Shown here piece by piece: positions 30,697-38,375 of a stretch of DNA of 64,000 nt. Positions within the stretch are counted from its first letter, which is position 1. Each line of letters begins with the position of its first letter. The DNA is from AG25 sp035518815 (GTDB taxonomy: Bacteria; Gemmatimonadota; Gemmatimonadetes; Gemmatimonadales; GWC2-71-9), in the NCBI GenBank assembly GCA_035518815.1, contig DATIXG010000074.1, forward strand, positions 1-64,000, read 5' to 3'. The notes under the pieces were generated by a model. It had not been told where the DNA came from. It did not search any database and worked only from the letters and a program-made list of their open reading frames with translations. The position numbers were made by a program, and so were the translations under genes.

Positions 30697-31863
30697 TCAA
30701 GGAGTGACTGAGCCACTGAGTGCCTGGGGCGACAGTGCCGGACTGCAATCCTGCGCCGCCACGGCGTAGTAGTACGTGGTACCGATGCTCACGGAGCCGT
30801 CCGTGTACGTGTAGCTCGGCGAGCCCGCCGGGATGCTCACCAGGGGATCGCCCCAATCAGGATTCGTAGACACCCGCCGCCAGACGACGTAGCGCTCGAC
30901 GTCCTTCTCGCCGGCGACCTCGTCCACCGATTGGGCCCAGGTGAGCTGCACCACGGGGACACCCGCAATCACCACGCGGCTGGCGACGGGCGCGGCGGTG
31001 GCAAACGGCGGGTCGCCGCACGACTTCGTGTTGGCTAACCCTGCGTTCGGGAGCCGGATCATGCGCGAGACCTGCCGCTTGCGCTCGTAGCTGCCGGTGC
31101 GGCCGTTGGTCACCGTGTAACTCACCCGCACCGCGCGCAGGCTGTCGATGAGCGCGAGCGCACCGGTGTCGCTCGGTGACAGGTGGATCTTGGCCGTATG
31201 CTGCAGCGGCAGGCTGCCCGCCGCCACGAGCGTGAGGGACGGCGTACCGCCACCGAACGGCGTGATCAGACGGTAGTACTGGAGGAACGGCACACCCGAC
31301 GTTTGCAGCACGTTCCGCGCGACCACTTCCGGCGCCAGGTTGTTGACCTTGCGGTACAGCAGGTAGTCGTCCGTGCGGCCGCTCGTCGAGTCCTGGACGA
31401 AGTAGAACACGATCGTTTCCGCCGCGCTGTTCGCCCCGCTCACGAAGTACGACGTGTCGGGGTACCCGAAGCTCGTCAGCGGGATCGTCGCCTTCTGCGC
31501 CTTGACCAACGCCTGTACCGCGCTGTCGGGCGCGTCCGGGTTGTAGTAGACCGCCGTCACGTCGCCCGGCGTGTTGGTCCAGTAGTTGGCGTTGAAGGCC
31601 ACGACGTTCGACGACGCGTAGATCATTTGCGGCTGCTGATCCGCCGTCGCCGCCCCCGCGGTGCGCAGGTCCTTCTCCATTTCGTTCAGCACGTAACGCG
31701 TGTTCTGGTACATCGACACGCGCTCGGTGCCGAGCTGGAAGCTCTTGCTCTGCGCCCGCAGGAACGACAGCGCGCCCGCCATTACGATCGAGAAGACGAA
31801 CAACGCCAGCAACATCTCGATGAGCGTCATACCGCGCTCATCGCGCATACGAAGGGTCGTCAT
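30697..31863 (-). CDS. PilW-like minor pilin with C-terminal fibronectin-III-like domain
   Basis: 388 residues. The prepilin signal 'MTLIEMLLALFVFSIVMAG' follows a short leader (MRDERG). Residues 30-290 are the PilW-like body. The last 90 or so residues ('VQLTWAQSVDEVAGEKDVER', then 'YVVWRRVS' and 'TTYYYAVAAQD') look like an Fn3 domain, an unusual addition for a minor pilin and a possible adhesion module. The ATG overlaps the PilV-like stop (ATGA). Confidence 0.75.
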   Translation of the reverse strand: MTTLRMRDERGMTLIEMLLALFVFSIVMAGALSFLRAQSKSFQLGTERVSMYQNTRYVLNEMEKDLRTAGAATADQQPQMIYASSNVVAFNANYWTNTPGDVTAVYYNPDAPDSAVQALVKAQKATIPLTSFGYPDTSYFVSGANSAAETIVFYFVQDSTSGRTDDYLLYRKVNNLAPEVVARNVLQTSGVPFLQYYRLITPFGGGTPSLTLVAAGSLPLQHTAKIHLSPSDTGALALIDSLRAVRVSYTVTNGRTGSYERKRQVSRMIRLPNAGLANTKSCGDPPFATAAPVASRVVIAGVPVVQLTWAQSVDEVAGEKDVERYVVWRRVSTNPDWGDPLVSIPAGSPSYTYTDGSVSIGTTYYYAVAAQDCSPALSPQALSGSVTP

Positions 31864-32234
31864 GGCGCCGCCACCGTCACCGTGCGGGTGACCGCCGGGT
31901 TGACCCCCGGGCCGCTCACCGTCACGGTGACTCGTTTGAAGTCCTGTGAGCCGGCGGTGGTGCGGACGAGCAACGTGGTCCGCGTGAACCCCGGCAGCGT
32001 GGGAAAGCTGTTCTCGGTCTTGCCGTATGTCGTATCGAGACCGGCGTAGTCCGGGTCGGACCGCACCTGGTCGATCCGGTCGCTCGCGAGCTGGACAGCC
32101 GCCTCCTGGCGATCGCCCGTGGCCGCGACGTTCGTCGTCTTGCCCGTCATCGTCACGAGCCCCACCATCACCACGAGCAGCAGCGTGAGGGCGATGACGA
32201 CCTCGATCAGGGTGAAACCGCGTTCGTTGTTCAT
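31860..32234 (-). CDS. PilV/GspI-like minor pilin
   Basis: 124 residues. The leader MNNERG is followed by 'FTLIEVVIALTLLLVVMVG', a canonical prepilin motif with Glu5. The start ATG at 32234 overlaps the FimT-like stop by one base (TGATG). It is second in the set FimT-PilV-PilW-PilX. Confidence 0.8.
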   Translation of the reverse strand: MNNERGFTLIEVVIALTLLLVVMVGLVTMTGKTTNVAATGDRQEAAVQLASDRIDQVRSDPDYAGLDTTYGKTENSFPTLPGFTRTTLLVRTTAGSQDFKRVTVTVSGPGVNPAVTRTVTVAAP

Positions 32235-32803
32235 CAGAAGGCCCTCACCCAAGCGCCGAGATTGCTGTAGCGAAACCACGACGCCCGTCCCGTGGCGCGG
32301 TCGAGCACGATGGCCCGCGAATCCTGCGGGTAGCCGGAGTACTTCATGCCGCGTCTCGAGGTCAGATAGAAGCCGGCCGCCTCACTCGCGCTGCCGTCCC
32401 GGTGGAACACCAGCGCCTGGTAGCCGCCGATCGTCTTTGTGAACGACACGGGCCCGGCGCCGATCGACGCCATCGCGGCGGCGGCGCCCCGCCCGAACAC
32501 GATGTCGTCGCCGAGCGGTATCCGCCGCACGCGTTCGCCGGCATCCATGGTCCCGCTGTTGTTGTTGTCTTCGTGCACCCGCAACGCGTTCTGCGTCTGA
32601 TCGAACATCACGATGATGTCGTGCTGCTGGGCGATCGACTGACGCTCGAGCGCTAGCAACGTCATGCCCATGGTTTGCATGGCGCTCTCGACCTTGAACT
32701 TGGTCACGTCGATCTTGGGCGCCGCGAAGGCAGCGACCATCCCCAGGATCAACACGACGATCAGGATCTCGATGAACGTGAAACCTCGGCGCGAATCGCG
32801 CAT
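32234..32803 (-). CDS. FimT/GspH-like minor pilin
   Basis: 189 residues: leader MRDSRRG, then 'FTFIEILIVVLILGMVAAFA', the prepilin signal. The body has the FimT/GspH pattern, including a Ca-like loop 'DNNNSGTMDAGERV'. FimT/GspH proteins prime the pilus. It is first of its operon and follows the PilR-like gene with a 131-nt gap that contains a palindrome but no secure promoter. Confidence 0.82.
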   Translation of the reverse strand: MRDSRRGFTFIEILIVVLILGMVAAFAAPKIDVTKFKVESAMQTMGMTLLALERQSIAQQHDIIVMFDQTQNALRVHEDNNNSGTMDAGERVRRIPLGDDIVFGRGAAAAMASIGAGPVSFTKTIGGYQALVFHRDGSASEAAGFYLTSRRGMKYSGYPQDSRAIVLDRATGRASWFRYSNLGAWVRAF

Positions 32804-32844
32804 GAACTCCTCCTCGGCCCGGGACCATGTACACGTCCCATGCC

Positions 32845-32858
32845 ATGACGTAAGTCAT
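32845..32858. promoter_or_regulatory. Short perfect palindrome upstream of the FimT-like gene
   Basis: ATGAC-N4-GTCAT (both arms perfect) lies about 42 nt upstream of the start. The same region has a TGGCATG resembling a sigma-54 -24 element, but the -12 half does not fit. A regulator site is possible. Confidence 0.25.
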
Positions 32859-32934
32859 TTATCTGTAATAAGTTGACACATCAGGTCGGCCCCGGGACCG
32901 AGCGCAAAACCTCGCACCCATGCAAAGGCTTGCA

Positions 32935-34281
32935 CTACTCGAGGTCGTACTGCCGGAGCTTGTAGAAGAGGGTGCGCAAGCTGATCCCCAGCTTCTGAGC
33001 CGCATCTCGTCGGTTGCCCCCGGTCGCCTCGAGCGCCATACCGATGGCCGCCCGCTCGGCAGCCTCGACCGCCTCGCTCAGGGTCCCGGCCCCCGCGTCT
33101 GACCGCGGCGCCAGCGCGCCAGGGGAGGTCGTGCGCAGGTCACCGGCCTCCAACACGTCGTCGTCGGAGAGCACGGCGGCCCGCTCGAGCGAGTGCTCGA
33201 GCTGACGGATGTTGCCGGGCCAGGGCTGCTGTTCCAACCACGTCAACGCCTCGGCGCTGAGACTCAAGGGACGGCCGAACCGATGCGCCAGCTGCGCCAC
33301 GAAATGCCGCGCCAGCGGCGCGATGTCCTCGCGTCGCTCGGCCAGGGGCGGCAGGTGAATCGCGATGACGTTCAATCGATCGAACAGATCCTCGCGGAAA
33401 CGACCCGCGCGGGCTTCAGCCGCGAGGTCCTTGGCCGTGGCCGCGAGCAACCGCACGTCGAGCCGCCGGGTGCGCTGGTCACCGACCCGGCGTATCTCCC
33501 CCTCCTGGAGCACGCGCAGGAGCTTCGACTGCAACGGCAACGGGAGCTCGCCGATTTCGTCGAGCAACAGAGTGCTGCCGTCCGCCTGCTCGAAGAGACC
33601 GGGGCGATCGGCAGCCGCGCCCGTGAACGCGCCCTTCACGTGGCCGAACAGCTCCGACTCGAGCAACGACTCCGGAATGGCGGCGCAGTTGACTGCCACG
33701 AAGGGCTGCGCCGCCCGCGGGCTGGCGCGATGGATCGCCTGCGCGATCACTTCCTTGCCGGTCCCCCGCTCGCCCGTGATGAGCACGGTGCTCTTGTGCC
33801 CCGCCACCCGCGCCACCAGCTCCAAGGCTTGTTTCATCGCCGAGCTTTCGGCGATGAGCGCTCTGACGGCCGGGGTGGTGTCGAGCTGTGCTCTTAGTGT
33901 CGCGATGGTGTGGCGAAGGCGCTCCCGTTCCTCGGCTTTGCGGAGCGTGAGCACGACCTCGTCTGGCCGGAACGGCTTCGGGATGTAGTCGTAGGCGCCC
34001 TCCTTCATGGCGGCGAGGGCCGCTTCCTCTCCTCCGTACGCGCTCATCATGACGATGAGGGCGCCGCCGCCACCCTGCTTGTAGGCGCGCAGGAACGCGA
34101 GCCCGTCCATCTCGGGCATCCGCACGTCGCACAGGATCAGATCGAACGGCTCGGCCAGCCCGCGCTTCAGCGCCTTCGCGCCGTCGCTCTCCGACGCGAC
34201 CTCGTACCCCGCGTCGGCGAGGAGGAGGCCGAGCGACTGGCGGAGCCCCGGTTCGTCGTCGACGATGAGGACGCGGGTCAC
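32935..34281 (-). CDS. pilR: PilR-like sigma-54 response regulator
   Basis: 448 residues. Receiver (1-120) with an intact Asp in 'LILCDVRMPEMDG' and Lys in 'YIPKPF'; AAA+ domain with Walker A GERGTGKE, GAFTGA and 'WPGNIRQLEHSLERA'; Fis HTH ending 'GISLRTLFYKLRQYDLE'. PilR activates sigma-54 transcription of pilA. The two pilin genes beside it have convincing sigma-54 promoters, so this is the best candidate for their activator. The GTG at 34281 overlaps the kinase stop (GTGA). The symbol is inferred from context. Confidence 0.88.
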   Translation of the reverse strand: MTRVLIVDDEPGLRQSLGLLLADAGYEVASESDGAKALKRGLAEPFDLILCDVRMPEMDGLAFLRAYKQGGGGALIVMMSAYGGEEAALAAMKEGAYDYIPKPFRPDEVVLTLRKAEERERLRHTIATLRAQLDTTPAVRALIAESSAMKQALELVARVAGHKSTVLITGERGTGKEVIAQAIHRASPRAAQPFVAVNCAAIPESLLESELFGHVKGAFTGAAADRPGLFEQADGSTLLLDEIGELPLPLQSKLLRVLQEGEIRRVGDQRTRRLDVRLLAATAKDLAAEARAGRFREDLFDRLNVIAIHLPPLAERREDIAPLARHFVAQLAHRFGRPLSLSAEALTWLEQQPWPGNIRQLEHSLERAAVLSDDDVLEAGDLRTTSPGALAPRSDAGAGTLSEAVEAAERAAIGMALEATGGNRRDAAQKLGISLRTLFYKLRQYDLE

Positions 34282-35435
34282 GGGGCTGCTCGTGGCGCGC
34301 GATCGGCGGCCGGGAAAAACATCTTGAATGCCGCTCCGCCCTCGCGCGCGGTATCGACCCAAACCACGCCGCCCATGTCGTCCACGGCACGGGCGACGAT
34401 GGCGAGGCCCAGTCCGGTGCCGCGCCCTGGGTCCTTGGTCGTGAAGAAGGGGTCGAACACCCGGGCACGGTCTTCGAATGCGACGCCCGGGCCCGAGTCG
34501 GCGACGAACACGAGTGCGCCCGATTCTCCGGCGGCAAAGTCGATGCGTCCGGGCCGGCGCGCCGGCTGCCGGGCGAAGCTCGTGCGCGGAGTATCGGTCT
34601 CCCGCCGTGGGAGCGCCCGGCCCGGCTCGAAGTCCCAGCGCCGCGCGCCGAGGACCACGATACCCCGGGGGGCGGCGTCGACGGCGTTCAACACGAGGTT
34701 CACGATCACCTGCTCCAACAGATGGGCGCGTCCAAGGATTTGCGGGACCTCCTGCGAAACCTCGAGCCTGGTGGACACCGACCGCAGGACGCCCTGCGCC
34801 ATGAGGAGCCCGTGAGCGCCCTCGACGACAGCCCCGGGCTCGATCGGGACCAGGGCCTCCTCCTGGGGGCGCGCGTAGTCGAGGAGGCTTCGCACAATGT
34901 GATCGATTCGGTCCACCTCACGGCTCAACCCCGCCACGACATCTGGATCGGCGCCCCGGCGCCGCAGGACCTCAAGGTAGGTCCCCATGGCACCTAGCGG
35001 ATTCCCCACCTCGTGGGCGATGCCCGCGGCCAGCCGGCCCACACTCGCGAGCTTCTCGGAGCGAACGAGCTGGCTCTGGGCATCGAGCAGGTGGTCGGTC
35101 ATGCGGTTGATCCGCTCCCCAAGAATCTGGAAGTCTCGGGTTTCCGCGCTCTCCGCCCGGGCCGCGAAGTCGCCGCCGGCGACCGCGTCGGCCACGGCCA
35201 CCAGTCGCTCCACCGGCCGGAGCACGAGACGACTGATCAGGTAGCGGCCGAAGACAATGAAGAGGACGATGTCGAGCGGCACCACGAGTACCATGAAAGG
35301 CAGTGCCCGCTCGGGGGCGAGGGCGGCCACCAGGAGGACGGTCGTCACGCCGAGGAGTAGGGCCGCGGCCGCGAGGAACGCCAGGTTGAAGAGGAGCTCC
35401 GTACGGAGCCACGGTTTAACCGTCATTAGAGGCAT
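34278..35435 (-). CDS. Sensor histidine kinase paired with the PilR-like regulator
   Basis: About 385 residues. Two N-terminal membrane helices, a HAMP-like segment, DHp with the phospho-acceptor His in 'AAGIAHEVGNPLGA', and a HATPase domain with N box 'VNLVLNAVDAAP', 'DSGPGV' and 'GTGLGLAIV'. It lacks a PAS domain and the six-helix sensor of classical PilS; the latter architecture is instead found in the second kinase (46640-48319). The start is uncertain: ATG at 35435 or 35426, or TTG at 35447, all next to the pilin terminator. Confidence 0.85.
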   Translation of the reverse strand: MPLMTVKPWLRTELLFNLAFLAAAALLLGVTTVLLVAALAPERALPFMVLVVPLDIVLFIVFGRYLISRLVLRPVERLVAVADAVAGGDFAARAESAETRDFQILGERINRMTDHLLDAQSQLVRSEKLASVGRLAAGIAHEVGNPLGAMGTYLEVLRRRGADPDVVAGLSREVDRIDHIVRSLLDYARPQEEALVPIEPGAVVEGAHGLLMAQGVLRSVSTRLEVSQEVPQILGRAHLLEQVIVNLVLNAVDAAPRGIVVLGARRWDFEPGRALPRRETDTPRTSFARQPARRPGRIDFAAGESGALVFVADSGPGVAFEDRARVFDPFFTTKDPGRGTGLGLAIVARAVDDMGGVVWVDTAREGGAAFKMFFPAADRAPRAAP

Positions 35436-35445
35436 CAATAGGTAC

Positions 35446-35481
35446 AAGAAAAGAGCGGCGGGGAAAGCCCCGCCGCTCTTT
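35446..35481 (-). terminator. Intrinsic terminator of pilin gene 1
   Basis: A perfect 14-bp stem (AAAGAGCGGCGGGG with CCCCGCCGCTCTTT) around a 4-nt loop, followed on the minus strand by a T-rich run (TTTTCTT). It separates pilin 1 from the kinase gene. Confidence 0.85.
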
Positions 35482-35505
35482 CTAGCTCAGCTCAACCGAG
35501 AAAGC

Positions 35506-35922
35506 TTACCGGCAAACCGGCGCGCCTTCGGGATCCGCCGTCGTGGCCGGAGCCGCCGGAGCCTGCGCACCCACGTAAATCGCGCAGCTCTTGGTCGTGT
35601 TCTGGTTCGTGATGCTCGCGGTCCACCCAGCCTGGGTGCCCGTGCCGACCTGCGGCGCCGCCAGCGTGTTGCCGGTCGTCGCGCAGAACGCGACCGTGCC
35701 TGCCGTCGGCGGATTGGCACAGGCGACGTTGGTGCTGTACTTGACCGAGTCAGCGAAGTAGGCCTCTTCCGCGGTGACTAGATTACGCAGGTCGGACTTC
35801 ATCGACGCGATGTAGGCCTTCTCCTTCGTGTTCGCGAACTTCGGGATCGCGATCGCGGCCAAGATGCCGATAATCACGACCACGATCAGAAGCTCAATGA
35901 GCGTAAAACCCTTGCGGTTCAT
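35506..35922 (-). CDS. pilA: Type IV major pilin, copy 1
   Basis: 138 residues. The prepilin leader MNRKG is cleaved before 'FTLIELLIVVVIIGILAAIA' (Glu5 present), followed by the long alpha-1 helix. Cys68, 80, 113 and 137 can form two disulfides. The C-terminal segment 'AQAPAAPATTADPEGAPVC' is Pro/Ala/Thr-rich. The major structural subunit of the pilus. It differs from copy 2 at three residues only (Val60, Thr64, Ala81 here). Sigma-54 promoter upstream, strong terminator downstream. Confidence 0.95.
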   Translation of the reverse strand: MNRKGFTLIELLIVVVIIGILAAIAIPKFANTKEKAYIASMKSDLRNLVTAEEAYFADSVKYSTNVACANPPTAGTVAFCATTGNTLAAPQVGTGTQAGWTASITNQNTTKSCAIYVGAQAPAAPATTADPEGAPVCR

Positions 35923-35981
35923 CCAAAACCCCCTAGTGAAAGCCGGTGACGGTAAGTGCTATCAGCCGAAGCCCAAGTTCA

Positions 35982-35997
35982 AGCAAGGGGTATGCCG
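35982..35997 (-). promoter_or_regulatory. Sigma-54 promoter of pilin gene 1
   Basis: CGGCATA-CCCC-TTGCT on the minus strand: the -24 GG and -12 GC are exactly 12 nt apart, as the sigma-54 consensus TGGCAYR-N4-TTGCW requires. It predicts a leader of about 49 nt. Confidence 0.8.
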
Positions 35998-36142
35998 AAT
36001 CAGGGGTTGCTGGGTAACTATCTACTGCACAATCACTTACCATGATCGGCCCTGGTCCCGCAGCCCGCCGCAAGGCGGCAGAATCTCGCCTTTTGCAAGC
36101 GTCCCCGCCGGACGCAACAGAACGGTACATGCGCCCCCTGCG

Positions 36143-36180
36143 ACGAAAAAAGAGCGGCGGGGAGAACCCCGCCGCTCTTT
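36143..36180 (-). terminator. Intrinsic terminator of pilin gene 2
   Basis: The same 14-bp stem as for copy 1 with loop AGAA, followed on the minus strand by TTTTTT. It is a textbook intrinsic terminator. Confidence 0.88.
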
Positions 36181-36204
36181 CTAGCTCAGCTCAACCGAGA
36201 AAGC

Positions 36205-36621
36205 TTACCGGCAAACCGGCGCGCCTTCCGGATCCGCCGTCGTGGCCGGAGCCGCCGGAGCCTGCGCACCCACGTAAATCGCGCAGCTCTTGGTCGTGTT
36301 CTGGTTCGTGATGCTCGCGGTCCACCCAGCCTGGGTGCCCGTGCCGACCTGTGGCGCCGCCAGCGTGTTGCCGGTCGTCGTACAGAACGCGACCGTGCCT
36401 GCCGTCGGCGGATTGGCACAGGCGACGTTGGAGCTGTACTTGATCGAGTCAGCGAAGTAGGCCTCTTCCGCGGTGACCAGATTACGCAGGTCGGACTTCA
36501 TCGACGCGATGTAGGCCTTCTCCTTCGTGTTCGCGAACTTCGGGATCGCGATCGCGGCCAAGATGCCGATAATCACGACCACGATCAGAAGCTCAATGAG
36601 TGTAAAACCCTTGCGGTTCAT
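36205..36621 (-). CDS. pilA: Type IV major pilin, copy 2
   Basis: 138 residues, differing from copy 1 at only three positions (Ile60, Ser64, Thr81 here). It has the same prepilin leader, the same four Cys and the same Pro/Ala/Thr-rich C-terminus. I chose the ATG at 36621 by alignment with copy 1; the open frame extends to 36732 but lacks a prepilin leader there. Promoter, gene and terminator are offset from copy 1 by exactly 699 nt. Confidence 0.95.
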   Translation of the reverse strand: MNRKGFTLIELLIVVVIIGILAAIAIPKFANTKEKAYIASMKSDLRNLVTAEEAYFADSIKYSSNVACANPPTAGTVAFCTTTGNTLAAPQVGTGTQAGWTASITNQNTTKSCAIYVGAQAPAAPATTADPEGAPVCR

Positions 36622-36680
36622 CAAGAAACCCCCCTCGCGAGAGCCGGTGACGTTCTTCCTGATCAGCGTGTACGGACCGG

Positions 36681-36696
36681 GGCAAGCCATATGCCG
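36681..36696 (-). promoter_or_regulatory. Sigma-54 promoter of pilin gene 2
   Basis: CGGCATA-TGGC-TTGCC on the minus strand, with correct GG/GC spacing. It occupies exactly the same position relative to its gene as the promoter of copy 1, although the intervening leader has diverged. Confidence 0.8.
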
Positions 36697-36821
36697 ATCA
36701 TGGCCGAAGGCAGCTAACACGTTACGCCACAACGACCAACGCGATTCTGAGTACTTGTTTCAAACTGCAAGAATCCGTGCATCGTGCGAGATATCGTGCC
36801 AGACGCAAGAGCGGCTAGATG

Positions 36822-38375
36822 TCACAAGCCTTTGGGCCGCATGATCTTGTTGGCTCGAGCCACCAGTGAGTCCGCGGTCGCGGTGTCGCCCCGAGCCAGG
36901 GCCGCACCCGCCTCAAAGCGATAGTAATGCTCGCACCGGTAGCACAGCTCATCGAGCTTCGCGAGCAGCGAGTCCGCCGTGCTGGGCCGTCCGAGCATGA
37001 ACGCTGCGTCCGCACCGGTCACATAGATCCACGGCATCTTGTCATAGATCCGCTCGGCAATACGGAATGCCGCGAGCGCTTTCTCAGGCTGATGCCGACT
37101 CAGGTACAATCGCACCATACGCGCCGGCCCATCGAACGAGCGAGGCGAATCTTGAAACTCGCTCAGGACCACCGTCGCTTCGTCCCGCCACACCGGCACA
37201 CGGACGGCCGCCCGGACTCCCCCCGCCACGGCCAGCGCTACGGCCACGGCCAGCCACCCGCGGGGGGCGGCGGTCGGAAGCCAGGCGCCGAGCGCGAGCG
37301 CGAGGCCGGCGGACGGGAGGTAGAGTGTGCGCTCGGCAACCAGCACCCCGACCGGAAACAGCAGGTTCGCGACGGGTGAGAGGGCGATCCCGATCCACCC
37401 GAGAGCCCAGGCCTCCACCTTCCGGCCGCGGCGCCACGCGAGATAGACGAGCCCCACCCACAGGGCGACGCAGGCCAGGCCGGCCACGAACCGCACATCG
37501 AACGGCGAATCGACGAGTGTGCGCTCGGCAGGCGAGTAGTCCACGCGCAGTGTCGCGGGGAAGACGAGGAGCCGTGCGACGTCAGCGAATGCGGCGACGG
37601 CCGTCCAGCGAATCGCCAGCGGATCGGCCCCCACGAAAACCGGGGCGATGTTGTAGATCGCGGCGTAGGCATGCAGCACCGACCACCGCACCACGCCATA
37701 TACGAGCGCGAGCCCGATCCAGCCTGTCACGTACTGCGCGACACGCCTCCGGGTCGGGTGCGCAAGACCGAGCACCCAGGCCCAAATTACGAGCCCCGGC
37801 ACCACCGCCGCGTTCTCCTTGGAGAGCAGGCCGCCGGCGAGCGCGGCCAGGCTCCACCACGGCTGGTCGGCGACGAGCGCCGCGTACACGGCGAGCAACG
37901 CGAACAGCGCGGCCATCAGTTCCGCGCGCCCGACCACGTTTGCCACCGCCTCGACGTGTACGGGATGGGTGGCGAAGAGCAGGCCGGCGACGAGCGCCGC
38001 CCGGTCGCTGCTCAGACGCCGCGCGAGCAGAGCGACCGCCACCGACGCGCCGGCGTGCCACATCACGTTCACCGCGTGGAACCATACGGTCGCGCCCCCG
38101 CTGATGCGCAGGTCGAGGGCGTAGCTCGCAATGGCAAGCGGACGGTACAGGCCGGCGCCAAGCTGCGGGGGCGAATAGGGCGCGAGGAATGCCCGCCAGA
38201 TCGCGCTGGGCGACAGGAGCAACGGGTTGTAGACGATGATGGGGATGTCGTCCCAGGCCCAGCGGTTCCCCAGCGCGCCGACGTACACGACGACGGCGCT
38301 GGCGGCGACCGCCAGGTAGAGACGCGCCGCGCTCGCGCGGGGGGCGTCGCTAGGGACGGGTGAGGCGTCGGGCAT
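36822..38375 (-). CDS. TMTC-like GT-C membrane glycosyltransferase, paralogue A
   Basis: About 517 residues, ten or more membrane helices. First luminal/periplasmic loop with the GT-C acidic pair in 'RWAWDDIPI'. The TMTC-family signature 'THPVHVEAVANVVGRAELMA', 'LLSKENAAVVPGL', the DUF1736-like 'LLVFPATLRVDYSP' and 'VAERTLYLPSAGLAL' are all present. These resemble eukaryotic TMTC O-mannosyltransferases, which use a polyprenyl-phosphate sugar. The short C-terminal tail has TPR-like helices and a CxxC motif (CYRC). The ATG at 38375 overlaps gene B by 26 nt; the open frame reaches 38441. Last gene before the pilins. Confidence 0.75.
   Translation of the reverse strand: MPDASPVPSDAPRASAARLYLAVAASAVVVYVGALGNRWAWDDIPIIVYNPLLLSPSAIWRAFLAPYSPPQLGAGLYRPLAIASYALDLRISGGATVWFHAVNVMWHAGASVAVALLARRLSSDRAALVAGLLFATHPVHVEAVANVVGRAELMAALFALLAVYAALVADQPWWSLAALAGGLLSKENAAVVPGLVIWAWVLGLAHPTRRRVAQYVTGWIGLALVYGVVRWSVLHAYAAIYNIAPVFVGADPLAIRWTAVAAFADVARLLVFPATLRVDYSPAERTLVDSPFDVRFVAGLACVALWVGLVYLAWRRGRKVEAWALGWIGIALSPVANLLFPVGVLVAERTLYLPSAGLALALGAWLPTAAPRGWLAVAVALAVAGGVRAAVRVPVWRDEATVVLSEFQDSPRSFDGPARMVRLYLSRHQPEKALAAFRIAERIYDKMPWIYVTGADAAFMLGRPSTADSLLAKLDELCYRCEHYYRFEAGAALARGDTATADSLVARANKIMRPKGL

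Larger units (their letters stand above)
35446..36699. repeat. 699-bp tandem duplication carrying the two pilin genes
   Basis: Terminator stem, coding region and sigma-54 site of copy 1 (about 35446-36000) recur in copy 2 at +699. Coding regions and terminators are nearly identical, while the 5' leaders have drifted, suggesting either selection or gene conversion on the coding part. Beyond the promoters the similarity ends. Confidence 0.85.

Noticed and set aside
32825..32845. Possible sigma-54 promoter before the FimT-like gene (TGGCATG)
   Set aside because: The -24 half is good, but the -12 half reads GTGT instead of TTGC at the required spacing, unlike the two clear pilin sites.
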